Positions 27,019 through 39,832 of a DNA stretch of 64,000 nt are shown one piece after another. The position numbers and the translations under genes are program-made. Source of the stretch: Plasmodium malariae. Lineage: Eukaryota; Apicomplexa; Aconoidasida; Haemosporida; Plasmodiidae. The notes below the pieces were generated by a model that worked only from the letters and a program-made list of their open reading frames with translations, was not told the origin of the DNA and made no database searches. Each line of letters starts with the position of its first letter. The stretch's first letter is position 1. The DNA lies in the NCBI RefSeq assembly GCF_900090045.1, contig NC_041784.1, positions 1,900,001-1,964,000 of the forward strand. Reading direction: 5' to 3'.

Positions 27019-28324
27019 ATACAATTCCCCAATTTTATATATATGTTTTGCTGATAAAATTAAATTTTATACTAGAAAATTAAGCTATTTGTATATCATA
27101 TCATAATTTAGGGAAGAAATAATGTAGAAGAATATTGATTTATTTTTTAAAAGAAAAATTTAAAAAAATGTGTACAAACCATGCATGTTGCCAAAATGAA
27201 AATTTTGTATTTATGAGAAATTTTTAGAAAGAGTTTTTTATGTAGTAAGAATATTTTTTATAATTTATTTAATAATTTATATGTATGGATTATGATAAAT
27301 TATTAAATGTGTTAATTAATATACTGTATAGAAATATTAAATGGAGTAAAAAATAACGTGAATAAATTGTTTGAAATGTTAAATGTAACTATATGATCTT
27401 TATTACAAATGCTGGGTTGTAAATGAAATCAACATAAATAAAAGTAAATAAATAATATTAATTTTTGTACAATTTTTTTTTTTTTTTTTAATTTGATTAA
27501 AATTTTTTCTAAAAGTATTCATTTTCTTAAATAATTTGTATAAATCAAAAAGGACGAATTTTAAAATGTATCACAAAAAATGGTATATAGAGAACTTAAT
27601 TTCAAATTACAATTTAAAAAACCATGACATAAATATAACTCCTTTTTTTTTTTTTTTTGCATTTAAAAAATATATTTCTTCGTACATTAGGCATTATCTT
27701 ATAAATATGATTTTTTAAATATAGAACAATTCATAAAAAATATGGGTTATATAATGAACAAAAAATTTTAAAAAATATATTTTTTTTCGCTTATTATTAC
27801 AATTATAATATTGCCAAAATTATTATTTTTTAATAATAATAATCATTTGTTGCAAAACGTAATGTTTAATAAAAAATAATTATTAATGAGAAAAGATGAT
27901 TAAAATTTGCAATTATTTTTCTAACTTTATCGAATAATGTATTATTTACATTTTCTACATATTATATATTTTTTTTAATCTGAATAAATTCAACTGTTAA
28001 GGAATTATATATTTTGTTTTGTATTTTATTTTCAAAAGGATTCATAAAGTAATTAATATTACATATGTAGTAAATAGATTAAATATTAATAGATGAATTC
28101 AAAATGCATTATTCTAGTTGTATGTTTTTTTTATAAAATTTATAAAGGTTAAAATTTAATAATATAAATTTAGAGTTCTTTTATATTTTTTAAGTTGTAA
28201 AATGCATTATAACTATATATATATAATTAATTTTGTTACGAATATGTAATAAAAAAAAAAAAAATTTAGTATCCTTTGTCATTAAAGGTGTATTATAATA
28301 TTATAAATTTGTTCATAACAAGAA

Positions 28325-29158
28325 ATGAGTATGTTAAAAATCTACCATAAGAAAGAGAGAATTAGATTATTCTTTTTTATTAAGTTTTTTACGTTTATCC
28401 TTTTAAATGAATACGTCATTTTATGTAGTGGTGTGGTATGACAATGTTAATTAAAGACACTCTTATTATTCATTTTTTAGTATTTTTTTATTTTTATTCA
28501 TACTTGTTGTTAGTATTATATTACTTATTTTTTTAAATAAAGAATATTTATTTATTTATTTCAGAGTAACTTATATAAAATTTTGGATAAAAAGCAGAAT
28601 GATTATAGAAAATCAGGTACTATAATTTATGAAGCACTAGTAGTTCATAAAAACAAAAGGTGCTCAAGTATTGAATGGATGAAAGGAGGTGCACCAAATA
28701 TGGCAGCATACGAAAAAGCAGATATATCTAATAATAAAAAGGGGACAAAAGGAAAAAATAAAAAACAATGTAAAAGTTCATTTATTAATAAAGGAGTATT
28801 TGAACAATCTGCAGAAGTTAAATCTCATGCATATACCGAAGGAAATATATATTTTGATAAAGGTATATTAAGGAATAAAAATTATGTAGAGAAAGTTAAG
28901 GAAAATGTAAGATTTGGTTTTAAGTTTTTAAGTAAATGTATAGGTAGAAAAGTAGGTATTTTTAATTTTATATTTATCTTACATTTAGCACTTGCAGTAA
29001 CATTTATTATATCAACATGCTTGTATTGTAATGAAGCGGAACTAATGGATATACCATGGATAGTTACATTAGTTTTACGATTACTTCCTATATTATGGAT
29101 TATATTTTTATTAGGGATTTTTTATATCTACAGGAAAACTGTAAAAAATGATAAGTGA
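28325..29158 (+). CDS. Plasmodium exported-family protein with altered export motif
   Basis: Two exons: 28325-28435 (37 codons) and 28565-29158, with a 129-bp GT-AG intron in phase 0, giving 234 residues. Exon 1 reads MSMLKIYHKKERIRLFFFIK and continues hydrophobic to the donor; a second in-frame ATG at 28331 could also be used. The architecture matches the gene at 14680: signal exon, charged middle region, transmembrane segments at about 168-190 and 201-226, and a short basic tail (YRKTVKNDK). At the place where relatives have YRLLA, this protein has YEALV (residues 59-63), so the PEXEL arginine is missing. The block VKENVRFGFKFLSKCI matches the NKVKYSTNSDFKFLKDSI region of the 14680 protein. 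No stops. It may still enter the secretory pathway, but canonical plasmepsin-V processing looks unlikely (inference). Confidence 0.82.
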
Positions 29159-32100
29159 AATGCATCATAGAAATCATCCTTCTTTAAGTAATGTATTCTT
29201 TTACAAGAGTTAAAATCTAAAATTTCATAATTTATATACACATATAACAAGGATATATCTGTAATTTCATAGATTTAATAGGTATATCTGTGGGTGACCG
29301 GTTTTTTCTATCCACAAGAGTACAAATGTATTCTTTTAATTTTTTCTTAATTTGATTGTTATTATGTTTTTCACACTTTATTTTTATATATTTTTTAAGT
29401 ATAACATAAAAGTGAAATTCATATATATATTTTTGTATATAATAAGAATTTTTTGAAAAATATATATATATATATTGAAATAAATATATAAAAGAACAAT
29501 TTATATAATTTTATTGATATATGAGAGAATTTATATTTGTAGCTGTAAAAAATAGTCTTGCTAATATATTGCATTTCTTATTAGTAAATTACTATTATCC
29601 GACTCAATTAAAAAAATGTATAATTTGTTTTTTTTAACTAAATATATACGATTCCTGTTTTTCACGTGAAGAAAAGTAGTGAATGAATGTAAATGTATTG
29701 TTACATGTATATATATATATATATATATAATATATATAAAAAACAATTGAATTACAAGCTCAATCTATCTTATTACTATACATTTTATTTTTTTACTTAA
29801 AAAATTAATTTATTTTAATATTTAAAAATAAATTTATAAAAAAAGAAAATTAATGATACTTAACTAGATAATATAAATAATTTCAAAGAATATATATGAC
29901 AATTAATTTTTATTTATTTTGCTTCGTTGTCTTATTATTATTATAAAATAATTTTATTTATTTTATAATAAAAATTTTATTGCAAGGAACAAAAAGGTAA
30001 AAAATATACATGATATTTTAAATAGTAGAAGACGAACTATCCACAACTGTTTTGTTTATTTTAATAAAATAATTCTGATAAATTTTGTTGTTAAATTATA
30101 AATATTATTATATATAGGAATAATTATACATTAGAGGTTTTGGATAATACTAGGTTCCATTATACAGTTTACCTTAGTATATTACATTTGTTTTTTATTT
30201 AATTGTTTTTGAAGGAGACCCATAACTAACATTTGGGTATAATGGATATAATTAATATTTAGTAAATAAATTCTTTATTTTATTTATCTTTGTTCCACAT
30301 ATTACTCTGCATATATATTTAATTATACATTTTATGATAGGAGCTTTATTATTTTAACTTTCCTTCTTCGTCTTTAACTTTTTATTAGTTAAATATATGT
30401 AAACGAAAATAGCATATGAGGGGGTTAAATAAGTTTTGAATATAGTAGATTAATTAATAAATATAAATCTCCATTATGTTCTAGAGTAAAAATAAAAATT
30501 GCTTTCCAAAAAAAAAAAAAACATACAGATAAATATTGAAATATCACTCATTTTTGTTATTAACTGAAGTGTAAAACTTTGAATTGATGTATTTTTTTAG
30601 ATCTATTAGTAGTTAATTCATAAATGAAATTAAGTAATATATTTATAGTAAAGATCATTGAAATATTGTTAATTAACGAAACAGTTGGGGGAAAAAGTAT
30701 TAAATGAAAATATATATAGTATAATATCAACCACATGTAAGCGAAATGCTGATATAAATAAAGTCATATACCCCAATATTATATAACACTAATAGTTAGA
30801 AGAAAAACTTTCCAATGTCAGGAAACTTATGTTTAAAAGAAAAGATAATTAAAAATTATTTTATATATACAAGAATTCACAAAATATTAGGGAGTTTAAA
30901 TAAATATATGAATTCGTAAATATATGTATATACAATAAATACATAGAAATATAAATATATACAATAATGCAAATAATATATGATATATAAATATATTGAA
31001 AACCAAATTATATATTTTACCAAAAAATGAAAAATATATATGTATTCTATTTCGATTTTACTTAATATACTTAATTATTTTAGATCACCATATATAGTTT
31101 TAATATATGTATCATTAAAATATAATAAAGGGGAAAATAAATACTAATAAATATGACGAACAAAATTATTTACGTGAAAATATAGAAATATTAGTGAAAT
31201 AGAATAATACTTGTTTATATAATGAATATAATTGGAAATTCATTTTAAGATATAATATTAATTATTAAGATTCGCTGCTATATTGTCTATATAAATAATA
31301 ATTTGTAATATTTGAAAACGTAAGAAATATTCAAATAATAGATACATTAAGTGTTAATGAATCAACATCTTACCAAGTATATTTATAATTGTACATATGA
31401 TATATATATATATATATATAATGATGAAATAAAAGAATATTCTCACTTTTCTGAAAAGTCATAGAGTAATATATGATATATAGGACAATATATATAAATG
31501 TTTTTTTATTTACATTTAATTTATTATTTTTTAGAAGAGTAATTGTTTAGAGAAATTAGTAACATATACTATTAAATATACAATCAAAATAATATATTTC
31601 ATTATATATATTTTTTATAATTAACTAGGTATTATTTTTTTAACAAGGAGTAAAGGACACAAATAATTTAATTTAAGTATTTATTATTCTTCCAAGAGTA
31701 TATTTCAAAAAAAAAAAAATTTCCCATTTATATTAGTTTCACGAAATTTATAGTTTAATTAATATTTCTGAATGTTATTTACTTATAAATTATTAAAAAT
31801 TAAATATTCTGTTATATCATATATAAAATATTCATGAGAAAAAATTAATTCTTCAAACATGTTCATAAATATTGTTATATATTATTATATATATAATATT
31901 TTCACATTTAGGAACTATAGTTTTTTATCTTTTAAGTTACTTTATTTAAAAATATTTTTTAAATTATCAAAATTACTAAAGGTATTTTTTAATTAAATTT
32001 GCTTTTACATTTACATTTATTTTTAATTATTAATATACTTATTCGAATTAAATATTTTCATTATTTACAAAAGGACAAAAAGATAAGGAAAAATAGATGA

Positions 32101-32974
32101 ATTCTTAGGTATAAATAATTATCATGTATTAATAATACATAAAATATATTTATTTAAGTTTTATAATAACAATAAGGTTATATTTATAATGTTTCGATAA
32201 AAAAATATAAAACAGATATTTTGAATTTTCCTTTTTAAAATACATAAATTTTGTACATAAATCAATTATATAATATAACTTTAAAAGATAATGTATATAT
32301 GATCCACATATTCTAGGTGTATTTCACATGTTAATTTATAATATGTGCTAAAAAAAAAATTTGTCATTTTTTTATTTTTTTATTAATTCTATAATTTCTG
32401 CTATATATCATATAATAATTTAAATTTTTTAATTATAAAATAATATTTAAATAAATAGTAAGTACAAAAATCTGAGTTTATTGATAGGAAATACAGAAAC
32501 AAAAATTAATAGATATATTTATAATATATATTTTAATGTTCTTAATGTGTTTAACGAGCATATATTTATTTTTTTTATGTTAAATATTAAATGAAATCAT
32601 TAAACAAAAATAAAAGGTAATTTTATTTTGTTTTATTTATAAAAGGTATAAATAAAATGAATATATAATTGTTCTATCAGGGAATCAATATATATATTAT
32701 TTATTAATAAAAATATCTATACGAAAACTTCTCTTAATTAATGTTATATTTTTTTATAAATAACGTTGCTGAATTTATTAATTAAAATATTTTAAAAATT
32801 ATCTTTTCTTTTTAGCTATCAATATTTGTATTTTATTAATGAAATTTAATACTTTTTTAAGAAGAATAAAAAAAAATTTATAATCAACATGAGAATATCC
32901 TTTCATTAGTGACTTGAGTGAATACAGTTAATTTGTACCAATATAAATATATTATAAAATAAAATAATTTCAAC
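29159..32974. other. Intergenic A/T-rich stretch
   Basis: No gene is supported in about 3.8 kb. One coding-like patch near 30685-30845 reads LGEKVLNENIYSIISTTCKR then NADINKVIYPNII, and after stops LEEKLSNVRKLMFKRKD. It could be an old remnant of an unknown gene. Microsatellite-like TA tracts occur near 29707-29730 and 31402-31420. Confidence 0.5.
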
Positions 32975-33831
32975 ATGAACGGAAGTATGAAATTTTTTAT
33001 TTTAGTTAAAACGCCAAAGTTTAATCTTTATATATGGATGTGTTGTATTTCTATAGCGTGGTATAAAAATAACGTATCAGAAAATTTGTTTTATATCGTG
33101 TGATGCTTCGTGTTATTTATACATATAATAACTATATGTAAGTAATTAAAAAAATATATCACATTGCAAATAATTAAAATATTTTATTTGTGGTATGTCT
33201 TTGATAGGTATTTAGATAATATGAACGATGCGCTTAGAACTTTAGATTCAGGAACTGATATTTTACTATCATATCTTGAGAATGAAACAAAAAATATACA
33301 TTTTCAAAAACTTTTCCTAAATATAAAGATGATTATCCAAAAAATGAAGGAGATATTTTTGACTAAGAATATGTTAGTAAATGTAAATCTGATGACAAAA
33401 ATAATTCAAGAGATGCAGATAAAGGACTATTTAAAAAAGGAACATCTCTTATATATAAACCTTTTACAACAGTATATAATTTGTTTGAAAAACTCTTATA
33501 TATGAGATTTGGTCATGTATATAAATATTGGAAATGTACAGATCCTAATCTGAGAAAAAGTTCAGGACGTTCAGCTTATATTAGCGTAGCTTTGTTATTT
33601 TCTCTACCAGTAATACTTTTTTTAATATTATTTCCATTACTTATTTTATCTGTTTATTATCAGCATATTAGCCATATTAATCATTTTTTAGAAGAGGCAT
33701 TAAAAGTTTGGGTATCTTTGGGCGGATTGGGGATTGCATGATGGTTAGTTATTTTAAGTATTTCAGTGTATATTTATGTACTGGTAACAATTTTGAAATA
33801 TTCAATTGACGTAGGGGGAAATATGTTTTAA
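32975..33831 (+). pseudogene. Exported-protein pseudogene, two-TM family
   Basis: Exon 1 (32975-33060) encodes MNGSMKFFILVKTPKFNLYI, then WMCCISIA. The donor GT at 33061 leaves phase 2, and exon 2 starting at 33208 restores W-YLDNMNDALRTLDS in frame, so the splice sites are well supported. The frame is lost in the A-rich segment near 33285-33300. The correct downstream frame continues FSKTFPKYKDDYPKNEGDIF, hits TAA at 33364, and goes on to LYMRFGHVYKYWKCTDPNL. A strong transmembrane block (AYISVALLFSLPVILFLILF) follows. A TGA at 33739 interrupts the second hydrophobic segment, which then runs to a natural-looking end at 33831 (KYSIDVGGNMF). So there is one frameshift and two nonsense codons. 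The domain order fits the small Plasmodium exported proteins of unknown function; it is a different subfamily from the RLLA-bearing genes in the window. Confidence 0.8.
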
Positions 33832-36800
33832 GTATATTTATAAAGTATAAATTTTCTTCAGATAAAATGTTTTCTTGTAACCAATAAATATCTACCTTAT
33901 GATTAATGGTATTCCTTTTTCAAAATTATTCTCTATTGTATGAGTATACATTTTATTATATTTCATAGATAATATAGTTATATGTGGTAATGGTCAAAAG
34001 TAAATAAGATATATACTAAATAATATAACAGATCACATATTTCTACATTTATTTATTATTATATTATATTATATTTTTATGAGGTAATATATTATTCTCA
34101 CTTGTTATACTTATATATATATATATATATTAATTGTTTCGTAGTACTGTTAAATGTATAATGATCAACGTTCGTAAGGAAATATGAACTTCATTCGAAA
34201 AAATTGTTTGCATATATGTTTTTTTGAAAATTTTTCTTATAAAAAGTATGTGTACATTTAATTTGATGTGTTAAATTTCACTTAGTACAACGTCAATCAT
34301 TTAATGAGGCATTTATATTTTTAACAATTAAAAAAAATTTTAGTTTATTTATGGTTGAAAATGGTTAATTGAAGAATTTTTGAAAGAAATTTATTAGATA
34401 TAAATATAAATTTAAACATATATTATACTTCTTTATTTTGCAAAAATAAATTGACATTTTTATTTTTCGTTAATATGTACGTTTTATGAAAATGTAAACG
34501 TAACAAATATTCATTAAAACAAACTATTATGATATATATATATTTCAAAATGTATGATATATAAAATTATTTTTAATAGATTTTTATATAATTTTTATTG
34601 TTAAATATGAAATTATCAATATATACTAATAATATTTTGTTTTTATGTATGAATTATTAATAGGACATCAATTTATGATTTCATGGAGCTTTATAATTAA
34701 ATGAGAGACTTACATCACATGTATCATTTTATTTGTAGCTTATGTAATTTTTAGATAAAAATTTGTTTTTTAGGTATTACTTAGATATTTATAATAAATG
34801 AAAATTCTTAATATGTAGTTATACTCTTTTATTTTTGACTATATTATGCGAAAACTTATATGAACGAATATTAATGTGACATTAGAGCGTATCATAGAAC
34901 GTTCACTCATTTTATTCTGTCTTAAATAACAAGTATTATATAAAATTTATTAATATATTTATAATGAAATTTAATTAAACATTATACAATATGTAAACAA
35001 ATTTTTATGTAATTATACTTTTTCAATAACATCAATATATATATAGATAATCGTTTATGTTTTTGTGGTTCTTAGCATTTATGCTAGATATATTTGTTCA
35101 AAGCACCATATTAGAATATTAAATATATAGAAAAATATAAGATGTTTAGATTAATGCTTAAGAATTTTATTGAATACTTGTAACAATCTTTTTTAATAGT
35201 ATAATGTTATGTAAACAAATATAAGTTATATATGCACGTTAATGCAAATTTAATTATACAATAACTAATGCTATATACCTCAATATATTTTAATTAAAGT
35301 ATTAAGCAGTATTTTGAGGAAGGGAATTAATTATGTATGAATAATGTATGTGCTTTTTAATTAAATTTATATACGAGTTTTGCATATGATTTTAATTTTC
35401 TTAAAAATGCTATTCTGTAAATTAAAATTGAGCTAAAAAATTAAGATTAAGTTTTTTTTTATTATTATAAAATTTGAATATTTTAAAATGTGTTACTTAT
35501 CACATGAAAAACCGTACGTGTTTCCAATTTTTTGGAAAAACATAGTACGAAATAGAAAAACTAAGGTAAATATATGGATAAAGTTAATTAAAAAAGTTCA
35601 TTACCTTGTTAAAAAAAATTTTAATATATTAATACCTTTTTTTTTTTTTTCATAAAGTTAAAATTTATAATATTTTGCGTAATTATATTCATTTCCGTAA
35701 AAAGTAAATGTATGAGTATATATGAATTTTAGTTTATGTTTCCTAATACTCATAAGAATTTTCAGATAAACTAGTATAATCTAAATTTTTATTAATAAAA
35801 TATGTAATAGATTATTAATTTTGAGTAATAAAATATATGGAGTATAAATTATGTGGTACCTGCATTAATTATAATATTAATGTAATAACTTAATTGTTGG
35901 CTTAATATTGTCCTATAAGAATTATTTGAATATCTATGGAAAAATAAAATGGGAACAAAAATTATATTTATTTTTTTTCTTGAGAGAGATAAAAAAAAAG
36001 CATTACTGAACCAGGATTATTATAACTTTACGCATTTTATACATGATTTAATCTCCTTTTTAAATACATTTTTTCTAAATATATATGTACAATTAAAAAG
36101 AATAATAATTTTAGAATTTTAAAACATGTCATTTACGAATAACAATATAAATTAATCTTAGTTAAAAATAATATTCAAAATATTATTGTACAACCATAAA
36201 AAAAAAGTCATTTTTCTTTGAAAAAAATATATTTTTATAAATTTGATAATATATAATATATTTGAATTTTTAAATATATTTTAGACCATAATAAAAAGCA
36301 TGTGTTATAATTAGTAAAATATGAAAAATTTCACGAAATATATATATTTTTAATTTATTAATAATTTTGTTTCATTGTTGTAATAACTAATATTTGTCAT
36401 CAATAATAGCTATATTTTCTTAAATATAATATTTATAAAATTGATATAATTAGTAGGATAACTTAAATGTAGCAATTATTCTAGAAATACCTAGAATAAT
36501 AGCATATATCTATATTTTATATGTTATATATTGTAAATTTATTCAAATTTTCCAAATAAAAAATTTGTTTAATTATTCTAATATATAATTTAATTATATC
36601 TTGTTAATATGTATGAATGAATTTAAATTGTGTCATTTTACGTAAAGTTAATTTTTTATAAATAATACTAATTAAAAAATTTCTGTAGCATCCTTTTTCA
36701 AATATTTTTTTTTTGGACTATGAAGTAAAATATGATATTTATCTTATTTTTTTTAGGAAAAAATATTAATAAAAATAAAAAAGGTATTTTTTTTATTGCT

Positions 36801-36866
36801 GGATGTGTATAACTGGATGTTAATTTTTTCTTTATTGTATATATTACAATATAGGATATCTATAAA
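33832..36866. other. Intergenic A/T-rich stretch
   Basis: Nothing coding is supported in about 3 kb; only A/T tracts and short random open frames. From about 36750 onward it is the 5' flank of the fam-l-like gene and shares wording (TTAGGAAAAAATRTTAA and following) with 61149 onward. Confidence 0.5.
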
Positions 36867-39680
36867 ATGGAACAAAATAACAAGTTTATATTTTTTATCA
36901 AAATTTATATGTTTATGTTTTTATATTGTATATGTCATTTTTACTATGACAAGGTATGATAATATACTTTGAAGGCATTTGTATTAGCCATATTTTTATT
37001 GTTTATATTTATCAATTATTTTTTTTTAGAATGAGAATATTTAACTATTTATATAAGAAAAATTTATATTTTTTTTTTTTTAGGGTAGGTTTATCAAATT
37101 TTTGAGAACAAAGTATGGTTTTGATGGAAAATTAGATACACGAGTTTATCGATTATTAGGAATTTATATAGAAGATATTTATCCATATGTTGGAGATTTA
37201 GAATTAAATATACCATATATTACAAAAAGAAAGAGCGAAAAATTACTTACCACTGATAATGAAAAATGGGAAAAAGAAAAAAAAGAAAAATTATATAAAA
37301 GCTTATTATATAAAGAAAAATTGATAAAGAAACTTATGAAAAATAAATTTACCATGTTACATAAATCATATTCATATTACGAAAAAAAAGTACTGAATGG
37401 ACTTAATGATAAAGCCTTTTTTAAAAAAATGATGTTAATTAATGATAAGGATTACAAAAAATTAAAGCGTAAAAAGTACGCATTACGGCTTTTTTTCCTT
37501 TTATTTTTATTCTTGTTAGTATTAATGATACCTATATTAGATTTATCATTAAGTACTTCTAGCAATTCATTTTATTTATTGACGTTATTATGTAAGGTAT
37601 TAGGCTATAGCTCATCCTCTGGTTCGATTACTGCTTTAGATGGCACTGATGGTGCGACGTCCTCTTTATTGAGCTCTTTTTGTTCAAATAGTTCAACTAT
37701 ACCATTAAAAGTATCTAGTATTCTAATGTATTGTGTACCTATCTTAATAATGGGTATTATGCTTATACTAGGAATTTATTTTTATTATAAAAATGTTATA
37801 AAATACAAAAAAATTAAGTCCTTGGAAGCGTTCAACGAATGGTAAAGAAAAAGTTTAATTCTGTAAAGTAAACTTTAATATTATGTACTACCTGTAATAT
37901 CTTTAATTACTTATTAAATATAAGAAATATTATTTAGATTGTATTTATGACCATATATATGAGTAGCCATATTTATAAGTAAATATTAAAAATACATGTT
38001 TTCATTTTTTTTGTGAATTGAATGTTTGAAATTGTTTTAATATGTATTTTAATATATTCCTTTATTTAGTTAAATATTATTGCTCAATATATATATTTTT
38101 GTATATATAAAAATTTCATTGAAAAATATATATTTGAAGGTTAATATTAATATTTAACAGCACAGTTAATGTTATATTAATGAATTCATTTGTGAATTTA
38201 CATTTTAAATATAAATAATTGTGCTTTATATTTTTTTTAATTTTCTAATATATAGTTATTAATTTTTCAGGTTTTTAAGAAAACTACTTATTATTTTTAA
38301 ATTATGAATTTACGTGCCATGTTTTTTACATAATGAAAGAAAATGATTATATTATTGTATTGATATATATTTTTTTTTTTTTTTTTGAACTTTAAAATGG
38401 TATTTTAAGTTTCATTTTTTTTCTTTGTTCTTAATATTTTAATTCGATGAAACATTATTATTTCTTTAAAAGAAAAATAACGTAAAATTTTATTTAGGAT
38501 TTTTACAGTAATATTTTTTGAATACAATAATTTTACTATTGTCATTATCTAATCTACATCGCTTATATAGCAGATATAATTGAATAGATAATTTTTGTTG
38601 TTATAAGTATTATTAAAACGAAGAATATTTATTTATTTGTACTTACTGTTTGATCTGCTTATGTAAAATTATTTTTTTAATCATATATGTTTGAAAGAGG
38701 TGAAGCAAAATCTACTACATTAACTCGAATTCTCAGGATAAAGGTTAATTATATATTTTGGTAAATCATGCGGTTACAGTTCCTTATTTATAATTTACAT
38801 ATTATAAACTGCATATTAAGCTCATAATTAAATATATATTATTTGGAATATTTTTAAATTATGGTAATTATAAGAAGAATTCATCTAATAATTTTAATGT
38901 ATTCTTTTTTTTATTTTTCTAATTTATTAAAATTGCTTCAGATATATACATGTAGATAAAGAATGAAAACACTGAAGTGGTTATCTTAAAAATTTTCCAT
39001 TTAGAAATAATGATATAAATTAAATTTATTAAGGAATTAAATATTACAAAGCATGATGTACAAATAAAAAATAAGTATTTATTTACTTTTTAAATATATA
39101 TATTTTTTCATTGAATTAATAGAACGTTATAAATTGAACTTTATAAATAAAATGTAAAAGATAACCTAATTAATGTACTTGTTCGTATGACAACTAAAAG
39201 GTGTGTTATATATCATAAAAGGAAAAAAGTTGCACAAGTTATTGGCTATTTCATTAATTATTACAATTGCTGTATAGATATCATGATTAATATTTTATAA
39301 AATAGATAAAATGTTTTTTCAAAGAGAAATAATTTAGAAATTAAAATTAATCATAGGAAAACATCGATAAAATTAGAAATTGTTATCATAATATATAAGA
39401 CCTTGCAATAGATCTATATTCTATACATTTTACGCCGTAAATTAAATAAGTTTTTCGAAGCATTATTATATCATATATGTTTTTTTTACGTTGAAAATTT
39501 TCTATAAAAGAAAATTGTAATTACTCGAGTATATTAAATAATTTATACGTTTTGAATAATTATATATGAATTAAAATTATAGTGATTTATTTAAAGTGAT
39601 TTTTTTATTCATAACGTAAATATTAAAAATTTATGATATATTTTTAAAGGAATTTTATTTTTGTGCTTATTGTGAAATGC
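36750..39680 (+). repeat. Segmental duplication, copy 1 (fam-l gene plus downstream spacer)
   Basis: Colinear with 61145-64000. Beyond the gene itself, the non-coding spacer matches at several anchors: GAATTCATTTGTGAATTTACATTTTAA (first 20: GAATTCATTTGTGAATTTAC) near 38180 versus GAATTCATTTTTTAATTTAC near 62574; TATATTTTGGTAAATCATRC near 38755 and 63092; TTCCTTATTT just after; AAAATTTTYCYTTTAGAAAT near 38992 and 63332; CTATATTCTAYACRTTTTA near 39413 and 63748; and AACGTAAATATTAAAA near 39615 and 63947. Same strand, offset about 24.4 kb. Confidence 0.75.
36867..37845 (+). CDS. fam-l-like exported protein
   Basis: Two exons: 36867-36953 (29 codons) and 37084-37845, with a 130-bp GT-AG intron in phase 0, giving 282 residues. 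Exon 1 reads MEQNNKFIFFIKIYMFMFLY then CICHFYYDK, the typical P. malariae signal exon with the CHFY ending. The export-type motif is RVYRLLG, with RLLG at 52-55. A lysine-rich middle follows (for example YKEKLIKKLMKNKFTMLHKS), then transmembrane segment 1 at about 162-183, ending LMIPILDLSL, and a Ser/Thr/Gly-rich loop of about 55 residues. Transmembrane segment 2 is at about 241-263, with the tail YYYKNVIKYKKIK-like and basic. These features and the shared IPILDLSL core with the 39833 gene place it in the fam-l group or a close relative. A structural likeness of fam-l/fam-m to RH5 has been proposed in the literature; this sequence does not prove it. Confidence 0.87.
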
Positions 39681-39829
39681 ATTGTAGGTATACATATATT
39701 ATTATATATCTTTGAAGAATTAGAAAACAAAAATTTTAAAAATATATGCAGCACGATTTTTCATTGAATGTAAAATACATTATTATAAATATAATTATTT
39801 CTGTATAAATTACAACTTTAGAAGCTTAC
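37846..39829. other. Spacer between the two fam-l-like genes
   Basis: No gene. Most of this spacer (to about 39680) is the duplicated segment listed above. The last 150 bp are the immediate 5' flank of the next gene. Confidence 0.65.
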
Positions 39830-39832
39830 ATG

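Larger units (their letters stand above)
19207..28324. other. Nine-kilobase gene-poor stretch
   Basis: I found no supportable gene in about 9.1 kb. It contains the second copy of the duplicated non-coding block (25370-26070), a 55-bp AT microsatellite at 26961, and a weak coding-like patch near 22700-22990 that is recorded as a finding. A 60-codon open frame at 27536-27718 is low-complexity and is not called. A small perfect hairpin (ACTTCAC, 5-base loop, GTGAAGT) occurs at 20364-20382, but without an adjacent gene it has no assigned role. Confidence 0.5.
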
